A program made the translations under genes and the position numbers. A stretch of 64,000 nt of DNA, from contig NC_133666.1 in the NCBI RefSeq assembly GCF_037893015.1, forward strand, positions 565,406,602 through 565,470,601. Direction: 5' to 3'. This DNA comes from Macrotis lagotis (taxonomy: Eukaryota; Chordata; Mammalia; Peramelemorphia; Peramelidae). The notes under the pieces are model-generated. The model did not search any database. It was not told where the DNA came from and saw only the letters and a program-made list of their open reading frames with translations. Of this stretch, positions 35,319-44,612 are shown piece after piece; position 1 is the first letter of the stretch; the number at the start of each line of letters is the position of its first letter.

Positions 35319-35332
35319 AAGAAGTGCTAAAC

Positions 35333-37695
35333 AGCGCGACAAGAGTGGATTCGTGTCTTGGTGCTTTCTCATAAAATCTTCGAAACTAAGGACTCTAAAT
35401 TTTTGAGACAGAACCCACAGAGGGACCCAGTGAGGCAGTTCTCCTACTCAAGGTATCCTGGAAAAGAGCAGAAAGGCTCTGCTCCCCAGGTTCAGAGGGG
35501 TAGCCAAGCAGAGAGAAAGAACTTAGCCTCCCAGAAGCAGTCCCAGGGCACTGGGAGCCATGGCTCACAGCAGCAGGGGGAGTTTCCTGAGCTACGTCCC
35601 AGGGAGCACCTGGCACAAATTGAGGGAACAGAAGGGGACCGATGCCAGAGTAAGTACTTGAAGTCCAGCCCTCAGGGCACACAGAGAGCAGCATGGCCAC
35701 CACAGCCCAGGTCCAGGAAACAGAAGCAGGCTGAGCTGGTAAGCAGGAGCCCCCAGGGCATGAGACCATTGAAAGTAGGGAGGGGAGTGAAGAGAGACTG
35801 CAGAGCTCTGTCCTCTGCCTCTGGAACAGGAATCTGGGGCTCTGACCACATTCAGATCCTGATAGCAGTATAGGGCCCCCCATAGAACAGCAGGGCCACC
35901 TCCTCACCTCAGCTCTGTGACAGAGGGGGGGCGCATATGGTCATTCACAGACCAGGAGGGAGGACAGAGCCTCACACACTGAGACCCTTGTGGGAGTGTC
36001 CCAAAAGCTCAGCAGGCACCCCTAAAGCAGGCTTAGGGGGGGAAAATGAGCAAGCAGAGAAACAAGAGGAATAACATTGAGAAATATTTTGCATATGAGC
36101 CCAAGAAGGACCAAAATACCCAGTCTGAATAGGAGGAAGCACAAGCTCCTGCATCTAAAGACTCCAAGAAAAAAACAGAAATTGGGCGCAGGCTATGATA
36201 GAGCTCAAAAAAGACTTTGAAAATCAAATGAGGGAGTTAGAAGAAAAACTGGGAAAAGAAAGGAGAGATGCAGGAAAAACATGAAAATGAAGTCAGCAGC
36301 CTAGTCAAGGAAATCCCCCCAAAATGCTGAAGAAAATAGCATGCTAAAAACCAGCTTAGGTCAAATGGATAAAACAGTTCAAAAAGTTATGGAGGAGAAG
36401 AATGCTTTAAAAAGCAAAATTGGCCAGATGGAAAAAGAGATAAGAAAACTCTCTGAGGAGAACAAATCCTTCAGACAAAAAATGGAACTCAGGGAGATTG
36501 ATGAATGTAAGAGAAACCAGGATTCATTACTGCAAAACCAAAAAAAATTAAAAATTAGAAGAAAATGTGAAACGTCTGTTTGAAAAAACAACTGATATGG
36601 AAAACAGAATTAGGAAAGATAATTTAAAAATTACTGGAATACATGAAAGTCATGATCAGGAAAAGAGCCTTGACATCATTTTCAAAGAATTACTACAGGA
36701 AAATTGCCCTGATATTCTAGAAGCAGAGGGCAAAATAGAAATGGAGAGAATCCACCGATCTCCCCGAGAAAGAGATCCCAAAAAAACCAACCCCTAGGAA
36801 TATTATAGCCAAGTTCCAGAACTTGGTCAAAGAGAAAATATTACAAGCAGCCAGAAGGACACAGTTCAAATATCATGGAGCTGAAGTCAGGATCACACAG
36901 GACTTAGCAGCAACTACATTAAAAGTTCGTAGGGCTTGGAATATAATATACCGGAAGGCAAAAGAGCTTAGAATGCAGCCAAGAATGAACTACCCAGCAA
37001 GGCTGAATATCCTCTTCCAGGGAAAAAAAAGATGGACTTTCAATGAACCAGGGGAATTTCAAATGTTCCTGTTGGAATGGCCAGAGATGAACAGAAGGTT
37101 TGATCTTCAAATACAGGACTCAGGCGAAGCATTGAGAGTGGAGGAGAAGGGGAAAATATGAGGGACTTAATGATGATGAACTGCAAGTGTTCCTGCATAG
37201 AAAAATGACAAATAATACTCATATGAACCTTCTCAGTTAATACAGCAGGTAGAAGGAGCTTTTATAGCTGAAGCACAGGAGAAAGCTGAATTTGAAGATA
37301 AAATATGGTGTTAAAATGGAGTCAATAGAAAAAAGGGGAAATGTAATGGGGGGAAGAAAAAGGAGAGGGGGAATAGGCCAAGATATTTCATATAATAAGA
37401 TTTTTCTTTATTACAATGATATGGAATGGGGGAAGGCAAGGGGGAATGAGGGAATCTTCACTCTCATCAGAGGTGGCTAGGAGAGGAAACAGCATATATA
37501 CAATTTAATCACAATTTCTCCATATATAGGCCTTGAATGCAATCAATATAAAATGACAAAATTATTTAAAATATTATTGCAAAGTCATTGTATTGAAAAA
37601 TGCTGTTAAGAACTGAAAAATATAACTCTCTTGACTTGGAAATTACCAGATATTAACATAATTTTAAGAAGAAAAACCTATCAAACATTAAGAAA
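35333..37695 (+). mobile_element. ORF1-only L1-like retrotransposon, plus copy
   Basis: The region 35390-37497 is collinear with the reversed element at 38049-41160: a GC-rich 5' UTR, ORF1 and the start of the 3' part. No ORF2 is present. After 37497 the sequence departs from the other copy and is AT-rich. The whole interval is flanked by AAGAAGTGCTAAAC (35319-35332) and AAGAAGTACTAAAC (37696-37709), 13 of 14 identical, which I take as a target duplication. If so, the last 200 bp belong to the insertion. There is no long A tail, only an A-rich end. Half-L1 (HAL1) elements have this ORF1-only layout. Confidence 0.75.
36046..37161 (+). pseudogene. L1 ORF1p remnant (plus copy)
   Basis: The start is taken at the ATG of MSKQRNKRN at 36046, because the other copy has an ATG at the matching place. 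A coiled-coil part follows (KSKIGQMEKEIRKLSEENKS), then the RRM-like and C-terminal parts of L1 ORF1p: DNLKITGIHESHDQEKS, EMERIHRSPRERDPKK, IIAKFQNLVKEKILQAAR, and the end MNYPARLNILFQGKK. Total about 371 codons, similar to other L1 ORF1 proteins (RNA-binding trimer, nucleic acid chaperone). It is broken by a stop near codon 28, by further stops in the coiled coil and by frame changes between 36580 and 36830, so it cannot give the full protein. Confidence 0.85.
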
Positions 37696-38033
37696 AAGAA
37701 GTACTAAACAAAAGCCTGTAACTTCTGTTTGGCTAAACCTGATCCTTTCAGCAGTTTCAGCCTTGTATAAAATAAATAAGGGAATCCAGGAGAATTATGC
37801 TTAAAATTCAAGCTAAAAACATGTAACATATAGCCTGTTACTGTAAACACATGTCTCGGGGGGTGGCATTCCAAGTATAGAAAAGGTATATTAACGCATA
37901 CACATAGAGAAACAGAGGTGTGCATTACAAAATATTTGCTTTACTTCTATGTATCCTTGATCATGTAATTGATTTCTCTGCTTCAAAATTTAAATGTCAA
38001 GAAAAGACGTCTCAGGACCAAGACACTATTGTA

Positions 38034-38048
38034 CCACCTAGCCATCTT
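38034..38048. repeat. Target site duplication, left copy
   Basis: CCACCTAGCCATCTT; matches CCACTTAGCCATCTT at 41161-41175 with one difference. It defines the ends of the element between. Confidence 0.9.
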
Positions 38049-38211
38049 TTTTTTTAAATTTTATTTATTTGTACAAATGTTTTTTTACATTAATAAAATA
38101 TTCTTGTTTAAGAGTAAATGAAATACCCCTCCCCCCATAAATATAGACTTGCTTGAGCGATAAAGGGGAGAGAATAAAATTGAAATTAAAAAAATAATAG
38201 TAATAATTGTA

Positions 38212-38371
38212 GGTATGGCCAGGTGGCGTAATGAACAGAGCACCAGCCCTGGAGCCACGAGCACCCAAGCCCATATCCGGCCCCGTACACCCAACAATCA
38301 CCCAGCCGTGAGACATGCAAGCCACCCCAACCCCACTGCCCTGCAAAAAAAAAAAAAAAAAAGAAAAAAAG
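38212..38371 (+). repeat. SINE module A inside the element
   Basis: Head 'ccaggtggcgtaatgaac', middle 'agcaccagccctggagcc', core 'acacccaacaatcaccc', end 'ccccactgccctgc' plus A tail. Compared with ordinary copies, about 18 positions have C for T and only one or two the reverse (by eye). Confidence 0.75.
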
Positions 38372-38400
38372 ACCCAAAATAAAATAAAATAGTAATAATA

Positions 38401-38545
38401 GGGGTGGCTGGGTGGCAGACAAAAGCATTGGCCCTTGAACCAGGAGCACCCAGGTCCAAATCTGGCCTCAGATACCCAACGATCACCCTGCTATGCAGCC
38501 CCAGGCAGGCCACCCAGTCCCATTTGCCATGCACCCCTCCAAAAA
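38401..38545 (+). repeat. SINE module B inside the element
   Basis: 'ggggtggctgggtggcag', 'ccaggagcacccaggtcc', 'gatacccaacgatcaccctg', 'cccatttgccatgc'. The same T-to-C shift is seen ('acccaacgatcaccc' for 'acttaataattacct'). Ends in (AAT)n. Confidence 0.75.
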
Positions 38546-38747
38546 ATAATAATAAAAAATGTGCTTGAGTCTTTGTTCCAACACCAACAACTCTGTTGTG
38601 GGTGGATCACATTCTTTATAAGTCCATCGCAAAAGTTACTTCCATATTTTTCCACCGTTGCCATTGCTGATTGCAACTCCCCCCTTTCATATTTCTCCAC
38701 TACCATGTACTGTATTTTCTCTCTCCTTCCACTCTGACTCTGCTATA

Positions 38748-38895
38748 GGGTAGCTGAGTGGCGCAGCAGACAGATCCCCGGCTCCGGGACCATGAGGCCC
38801 TGAGCCCCCATACTACCCCTTAAGCCCAGCATCCACCTGGTCCTATGGTCCCAGACAGGGCATCCAATCCCAGCCCCTTGCAAGAAGTAAAAAAG
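38748..38895 (+). repeat. SINE module C inside the element
   Basis: 'gggtagctgagtggcgcag', 'cccggctccgggaccatgag', 'ccacctggtcctatgg', 'ccccttgcaagaag'. It is the most diverged of the three and again C-rich in place of T. Confidence 0.6.
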
Positions 38896-39361
38896 AAAAC
38901 GTGTTATATCTGACCACTCTCCCACCATGGTCCATCCTCTCCTCCATCATTCACATCTCCACCCCTTCCTCCTGTCCCGCCTCTTACTCGATGTCTATAC
39001 CCCATATTGAGTACATATGCTGTTTCCTCTTCTAGCCACATCTGATGAGAGCGAAGATTCCCTCATTCCCCCTTGCCTTCCCGTTCCATATCATTGCAAT
39101 AGCTCATTGTAATAAAGAAAAATCTAATTATATGAAATATCTTGGCCTATTCCCCCCTCTCCTTTTTCTTTCTCCCATTCCATTTCCCTTTTTTCGATTG
39201 ACTCCATTTTGACACCATATTTTATCTTTGAATTCAGCTTTCTCCTGAGCTACAACGATAAAAGCTCCCTCTACCTGCTCTATTAACTGAGAAGGTTCAT
39301 GAGTATTATCAGTGTCATTTTTCTATGCAGGAATACATGCAGTTCATCCTCATTAAGTCCC

Positions 39362-40468
39362 TCATATTTCCCCCCTCTCCTCCAATCTCCATGCTTCACC
39401 TGAGTCCTGTATCTGAAGATCAAACCTTCTGTTCAGCTCTGGTCATTCCAACAGGAACATTTGAAATTCCCATGGTTCATTGAAAGTCCATCTTTTTCCC
39501 TGGAAGAGGACATTCAGCCTTGCTGGGTAGTTCTTTCTTGGCTGCATTCTAAGCTCTTTTGCCTTCCAGTATATTATATTCCAAGCCCTCCCAGCTTCCA
39601 ATGTAGTTGCTGCTGTGTGATCCTGACTGCAGCTCCACAATATTTGAACTGTGTCCTTCTGGCTGCTTGTAATATTTTCTCTTTGACTTGAGAGTTCTGG
39701 AACTTGGCTATAATATTCCTAGGGGTTGGTTTTTTGGGATCTCTTTCTTGGGGGGATTGGTGAATTCTCTCCATTTCTATTTTGCCCTCTGCTTCTAGAA
39801 TATCAGGGCAATTTTCCTGTAGTAATTCTTTGAAAATGATGTCAAGGCTCTTTTCCTGATCATGACTTTCACGTATTCCAGTAATTTTTAAATTATCTTT
39901 CCCAAATCTGTTTTCCATATCAATTGTTTTTTCAATGAGATATGTCACATTTTCTTCTGTTTTCATTCTTTTGGTTTTGAAGTATTGATTCCTGATTTCT
40001 AGTAAATGCATCAATCTCCCCGAATTCTATTCTTTGTCTGAAGGATTTGTTCCCCTCAGTTTTCTTATCTCTTTTTCCATCTGGCCAATTTTGCTTTTTA
40101 ATGCTTTATTCTCTTCCATAACTTTTTGAACTGTTTTATCCATTTGACCTAAGCTGGTTTTTAGCATGCTATTTTCTTCAGCATTTTTGGGGGGATTTCC
40201 TTGACTAGGCTGCTGACTTCATTTTCATGTTTTTCCTGCATCTCTCTCCTTTCTTTGCCTAGTTTTTATTCCAACTCCCTCATTTGATTTTCAAAGTCTT
40301 TTTTTTTTTTTGAGCTCTATCATAGCCTGAGCCCAATTTCTGTTTTTCTTAGTCTTTAGATGCAGGAACTTGTGCTTCCTCATCTTCAGACTGAGTTTTT
40401 TGATCCTTCTTGAGCTCATTTGCAAACTATTTCTCAATGGTGTTTCTTTTTTTTCTCTGGTTGCTCAT
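39362..40468 (-). pseudogene. L1 ORF1p remnant (minus copy)
   Basis: The start is placed at the ATG of MSNQRK (40466-40468), the end at a TGA (39362-39364), as in the plus copy. The longest intact piece (146 codons, 39574-40014) reads DNLKITGIRESHDQEKS, EMERIHQSPQERDPKK, PTPRNIIAKFQNSQVKEK, and so covers the RRM-like domain. The C-terminal part (MQPRKNYPARLNVLFQGK) is in another frame. Several frame breaks separate the coiled coil, RRM and C-terminal pieces. In the L1 family this protein binds the element's own RNA. Confidence 0.85.
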
Positions 40469-41160
40469 TTTCCCAGTCTGGGCCTGGTTTGGGGGTGCTT
40501 CCTGAGCTTTTGGGATACTCCCACAAGGATCTCAGTGTGTGAGGCTCTGTCCTCCCTCCTGGTCTGTGAATGACCATATGTGCCCCCCTCTGCCACAGGG
40601 CTGAGGTGGGGGGGGCTGCCGTTCTGTTGGGGGGCCTATACTGTGATCAGGATCTGAATGTGGTCAGAACCCCAGTCCTGTTTCAGGGGCAGAGGACAAA
40701 GCTAGGCAGTCTCTCTTCACTCCCCTCCCTCAGCTCAATGGGCTCATGCCCTGGGGGCTCCTGCTTACCAGCTCTGCCTGCTTCTGTTCCTGGATCTGGG
40801 CTGTGCTGGCCAAGCTGCTGGCTGTGTGCCCCGAGGGCTGGGCTTCCAGGTGCTCACTCTGGCAGAGGTCCCCCCTTCCCCCAATTTGTGCCTGGTGTTC
40901 CCTGGGGGCGTAGCTCAGGAGACTCCCCTGCTGCTGAGCCTTGGCTCCCAGAGCACTGGGGCTGCCTCTGGGAGGTTGAAATTCTTTTGCTCTGGCGGGC
41001 GGGGACCAGGAGCAGAGCCTTTCTGCTCTTTTTCACGTTACCTTGAGGAGAACTGCCTCACTGGGTCCCTCTGTGTTCTGTCTCTCGAAAGTTTAGTTAA
41101 AGTCCTTATCAGAGAGCTTCTAAGACCCGATCCTTTCTTTTCACCATCTTGGCTCTGCCC

Positions 41161-41175
41161 CCACTTAGCCATCTT
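41161..41175. repeat. Target site duplication, right copy
   Basis: CCACTTAGCCATCTT, partner of 38034-38048. Confidence 0.9.
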
Positions 41176-42010
41176 AAGACTTTTTTTTTTCACTTTGTAT
41201 TTCCATAGATGTTTAATATTAACTGGATGAAATCTCTACTAGGTAAAAAATTTATTTTTCTTCATTTTCTTGGGACAAATCTGGCAGGCAACCTGCTTTC
41301 GTACAATAAAAATTTTATTTTAAAATATTAAAAAGTCATTCTGAGCTCCTAATCTAACAAAAACAAGCTGTGAGTCTCACTTGGCTTTGGACTAAATAGT
41401 AGAAGTTTACTGAATCCTGCCCCAGGTAACTGAGTACACCAAATTGCAATGGTACAGACAGTACCATTGGCAGTCCTCTATACTAGTGAGTTATAGTTTG
41501 GGTCTCTATTTTCTATTTAGTTCAAATGTTTGATAAGCACCTACCAAGCATGAAGTCTAGAGCTAGAGGCTGGGAAAAGGAAGACAAAAATGATGGTAGG
41601 GGTTCCTATATACAGAAGGCATTTATATTCTTCTGTCTTCAAAGACAGTATACTTTATGCGTTGTCTTTTTAATTAGATACCAAGGAAATCACTTTAACA
41701 CTTTTATTTTACTAGTAGTAAGGTGTGTCATCCTTGTAACTGCCACCAAGTGCCAATCAATGTCGGTAATGTTTGTATAAAGCAAGCAGCTTCTGTGTAT
41801 GGAAGCACCATTAATGGATCTTATTTCTGTCAACATTCTAGAAGTCTAGCAGAAAATGGAGGAGGTGGGGGAGGGTTATACTTATGTCCCATGATCAAAA
41901 AGTTAGCAGGAAGACCTTTAACCATGTTTCCACATTGTTCATAATTTTAAATAAATATGGTTTCAGTGTAACCTTGTAAATGAATAATGATTTACGCAAA
42001 CTTAAAAAAA
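41176..42010. other. Intergenic gap between the retrotransposon and EIF3E
   Basis: No exon or clear repeat. Short frames at 41526-41944 have no recognisable motif. Confidence 0.4.
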
Positions 42011-42014
42011 TATA

Positions 42015-42135
42015 AAATGAAACATAGCCAATTTTATTTAAAGTCAAATTCATAATATTTCAGGTCCTTTCTAGAATTATTTTATATATTTTAAGTGGAA
42101 TCTTTCAATGTGTTCCTCTCCTCTTCAAGAGTATT
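42015..42135 (-). terminator. EIF3E: EIF3E 3' UTR and polyadenylation region
   Basis: Directly after the EIF3E stop codon. On the minus strand an AATAAA hexamer lies at 42033-42038, about 100 bases after the stop, with a T-rich stretch some 25 bases further on (the As at about 42004-42010 on the plus strand). A cleavage site about 15-25 bases after the hexamer would give a short 3' UTR of about 120 bases. The exact cleavage point is inferred. Confidence 0.75.
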
Positions 42136-42174
42136 TTAGTAGAAACCAGAGTCTTGAGTAGCCCAGTTAGGAGC
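42136..42174 (-). CDS. EIF3E: EIF3E, last coding exon (C-terminus)
   Basis: Encodes APNWATQDSGFY followed by TAA, which is the known C-terminus of eIF3 subunit e (human INT6). The acceptor reads ttctag before GCT, in phase 0 after the previous exon. Only 13 codons are coding; the rest of this exon is the 3' UTR. eIF3e is a core subunit of eIF3, which binds the 40S ribosome and recruits mRNA in the cytoplasm. This tail lies after the PCI domain and is conserved to the last residue compared with the human protein as I remember it. Confidence 0.95.
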   Translation of the reverse strand, partial: APNWATQDSGFY

Positions 42175-42737
42175 CTAGAAGATAAAGGAAGAGTTGTCAA
42201 TGGATCAAAGATAATACTTCCTGAAAACATTATTAAGGTGATAATTATATGAAATAATCCTGTAAACAGTAGACAATGAAACCTGAACTAAATGTAATAG
42301 TTGGAAGTAGTTTGCCTCTTCATTTCTTCCTGGTTTCACTTAATTAAATTCATGGTTTTTAATGAATCATGTATGTTATTTGTCGTGTTATACCATTATA
42401 TATTTCATGTGTGTGTATATATGTATGCATGAAACTGACTTAATGAAATTAAACCAGAAGAAATGAAGGGGCAAACTAATAATCATAAGATCTCAGAACA
42501 TCTAATTTTTCAATTTCTCTGAATTTTATAATACATAAAGTTCCTGCACATTAATTAAAAAATTAGTACTAAGTATAAAATTTAAATAAAATGTGCCTAC
42601 TAATGAGAAAAAATATATACCACATCATACAGCAATTGACATCCAAATTAATATTCATTTCAAACATGTCTACATGGCAATTATGTTTTACTAGTGTTAA
42701 ATCAGTCAAAACAGAAATGAAAAGTCAAGGTTCCTAC
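42175..42737 (-). other. EIF3E: EIF3E last intron
   Basis: GT-AG intron of 563 bp (donor gtagga, acceptor ttctag). It contains the palindromic MITE-like element at 42310-42476; the rest is AT-rich with nothing recognised. Confidence 0.9.
42310..42476. mobile_element. Candidate Tc1/mariner-type MITE, 167 bp
   Basis: The ends are inverted: GTTTGCCTCTTCATTTCTTC at the left against GTTTGCCCCTTCATTTCTTC (reverse complement of the right end), 19 of 20 identical. Weaker pairing continues inward for about 20 more bases. A TA dinucleotide flanks both sides (42308-42309 and 42477-42478), as expected for Tc1/mariner-type target duplication. There is no coding capacity. The family is not identified. Confidence 0.6.
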
Positions 42738-42872
42738 CTCTGACCTACTATTCTGATTAAGTTTTTTCTCAATATTCATAGCCAACATCTGGCTTCGGAA
42801 AGAAAGGCTTTTAGTCTTTTCAATCACTTGCTGATAGGGTGAGACTGCATTGTTACCCATAACCACATGGCC
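42738..42872 (-). CDS. EIF3E: EIF3E coding exon (about residues 389-433)
   Basis: Encodes 45 residues, starting [15 protein letters not shown] and ending [10 protein letters not shown]. This is the end of the PCI domain's winged helix and the long C-terminal helix of eIF3e. Acceptor catttcag, donor gtagga; both borders are in phase 0. All 45 residues match the human protein from memory. The C-terminal helix of PCI subunits helps bundle eIF3 subunits together (known for the family). No stop or frame break is present. Confidence 0.97.
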
Positions 42873-43197
42873 CTGAAATGAAACAGAAGGAAATGTGGTC
42901 ATATAATATTTTAATGATAGTGTTCAAAAAGACATAAGCGTGACATAATAACATTGCAAGAATGAAATAAAAAAAAATCAACACATGAATCTTTATACCT
43001 TTGCTAATGAGGTATATTAGGTTACATATTCAGTAAAACTAGTTAATAAATTAAAAATATTTCTGTAGTCAGTATGGAATTAGAAAAACCTGATAGTTTT
43101 ACTATCAGGTCAAAGAAAGGGCAAAAATCAAAATAATTTTAAATTGAGTTTTAGTAACTGATACTCTATATTTAATGTAACATCTTATAATACATAC
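42873..43197 (-). other. EIF3E: EIF3E intron, 325 bp
   Basis: GT-AG intron. It holds a small perfect inverted repeat (ACCTGATAGT, 3-base loop, ACTATCAGGT) at 43088-43110; no repeat family recognised. Confidence 0.9.
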
Positions 43198-43300
43198 CAA
43201 TTTGGAATCAATCTTAGCATCAAGTCTTGCATTTCTAATCAAATTGACAATCCATCTTTCAGCTTCTTCAGGAGTCATGTTCAATTTATCTGCCAACATG
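43198..43300 (-). CDS. EIF3E: EIF3E coding exon (PCI winged-helix part)
   Basis: One base completing a split codon, then 34 codons: [34 protein letters not shown]. This is the most characteristic part of the eIF3e PCI domain (winged-helix segment, about residues 355-388), where the helix [18 protein letters not shown] is diagnostic. Acceptor gttag with an upstream pyrimidine tract, donor gtatgt. The split codon joins to AG from the exon at 55886 and gives Ser (AG|C), where the human protein has Asn as I remember it (ISINMLADK). The gene continues after a 12.6-kb intron. Confidence 0.97.
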
Positions 43301-43639
43301 CTAACAGAAGAGGAAAAAACCCATTTACCTAGCAACCTTTGTCTGCATTTCATTTCAACACAATAAAGAGAAATATACTGTAATGCTAAATTTCATCCAC
43401 ATTTTTATTTTGTTACAATTGGTTATTTATAAGCCTTCCCTGTTGAATCTAATTGGAAATGATTTGTGTCTCCCCTTTTGGAGATTCCTTTTGAATTTAC
43501 TATCTACAATCACACAACAACAAATAACACAACTTATCATATATCAGTTATTTATGAACATGTATCATTTTTGCAATCTCCTTTAAAAGGGCAGGGAAAA
43601 TAGGATCACAGATTTGGAACTGGGATAGATATTAGAAGG

Positions 43640-44330
43640 CCATTCAGTTAAATCTTTATTTTTAAACATCAATATTTATATTATTAAGTGCAAAAAGGGT
43701 CCAGGACTCATTGTCTCTGGGGGCCTTCATACAGGCCCTGAGCCCTACTACATCTTCTTCATTAGCTCTTCATCCTGCATTGGACAGCTCTGTCAGGTTT
43801 TTTGCTCATTTGTTCATGGATGTCCAAGACAAATCAATCCAGAAACACAGATTCACCCTCAGAAAGAAACATACTTTCAGTGGCATGCATGGTCATCCTG
43901 GGAAAATCCAGAGTCTATCCAACATTCTGCAATGCCTCAAGAACTCTCACTCCAGTCAACAGAGAGCCAGCACTAACATCATTGTAGATTCTGTTGCACA
44001 TGGTCAGCTTTCATCTCTAACTCCAACTCAGCCGCCAGATGTTGGGCCTTAAGTGGATCCATCAGTCCCCTTGTACCAAGATGGTTCTGGCTTCCTTGGT
44101 TCAGCTCAAAGGCAGGGAATCTTCAAACTCAAGACCTGGATTCAAATTCCAGGTGCTCATGGGCAAGCCTCTGTGAACCTCAGTGTCCTCATCTGTACCA
44201 CAGGGTCTCAGAGGTCCCTGCTGGACATGGACTCACAATCTTATGAATTCAGGTGAAGCAGCGGACAGTGGCCTCAATTCTCCTATTGTATAGATGGAGA
44301 AATTGAAGTCCAAAGAGGCTATGCATGTAC
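43640..44330. other. Unassigned GC-richer intronic segment with a 113-codon frame
   Basis: Base composition differs clearly from the AT-rich intron. A plus-strand frame at 43711-44052 (MSLGAFIQALSPTTSSS at its start) is open for 113 codons, antisense to EIF3E, with no motif I recognise. The right part (about 44100-44240) has reversed MIR-like words ('caaattccaggtgctcatgg', 'cctcagtgtcctcatctg'). It could be an old unlisted repeat or retrocopy; a real gene is unlikely. Confidence 0.3.
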
Positions 44331-44433
44331 AATGCTTATCTGACTTCGTCACAGTAGGGTGAGGAAATTTTGTAACTTAAAAATATACATGTGCATGTGG
44401 ATGAAAATAATTTTTTTAAAAAGTAAAAAAGTG

Positions 44434-44572
44434 GGGCAGCTAGGTGGCACAGTGGATAAAGCACTGGCCTTGGAGTCAGGAGTACCTGAGTTCAAATCCA
44501 GCCTCAGACACTTAATAATTACCTAGCCGTGTGGCCTTGGGCAAGCCACTTAACCCCATTGCCTTGCAAAAA

Positions 44573-44602
<30 letters not shown>
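44434..44602 (+). mobile_element. WSINE-like SINE, youngest-looking copy
   Basis: Body nearly identical to the consensus, a pure A tail of about 30 bases, and a perfect 16-bp target duplication AAAAAGTAAAAAAGTG at 44418-44433 and 44603-44618. Oriented antisense to EIF3E. Confidence 0.95.

Positions 44603-44612
<10 letters not shown>

Larger units (their letters stand above)
38049..41160 (-). mobile_element. ORF1-only L1-like retrotransposon, minus copy, complete borders
   Basis: A 3.1-kb element. Its 5' end on the minus strand reads GGGGCAGAGCCAAGATGG, the usual start of marsupial L1 5' UTRs. It holds a GC-rich 5' UTR of about 690 bp (40469-41160), an ORF1 remnant (39362-40468) and a 1.3-kb 3' part without ORF2. 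The 3' part includes three SINE-derived modules in antisense (38748-38895, 38401-38545, 38212-38371) and ends in an A-rich tail with AATAAA words. A 15-bp target duplication flanks it, so it was inserted as one ORF2-less unit and depended on another L1's reverse transcriptase. The layout fits HAL1-type (half-L1) elements; the exact family name is open. Confidence 0.85.

Noticed and set aside
35358-35907. Overlapping 170-codon frames on both strands
   Set aside because: They lie in the GC-rich 5' UTR of the ORF1-only L1-like element; the frame is not kept in the other copy (40570-41160).
40570-41230. 158- and 134-codon plus-strand frames
   Set aside because: Antisense to the 5' UTR of the minus-strand L1-like element; GC-rich stop-poor DNA.
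1-42000. Possible RSPO2 exons
   Set aside because: Expected from human gene order on this side, but I saw no cysteine-rich furin-like or thrombospondin-type coding pieces.
43088-43110. 10-bp perfect inverted repeat with a 3-base loop
   Set aside because: Short and in AT-rich intron DNA; expected by chance at this scale.
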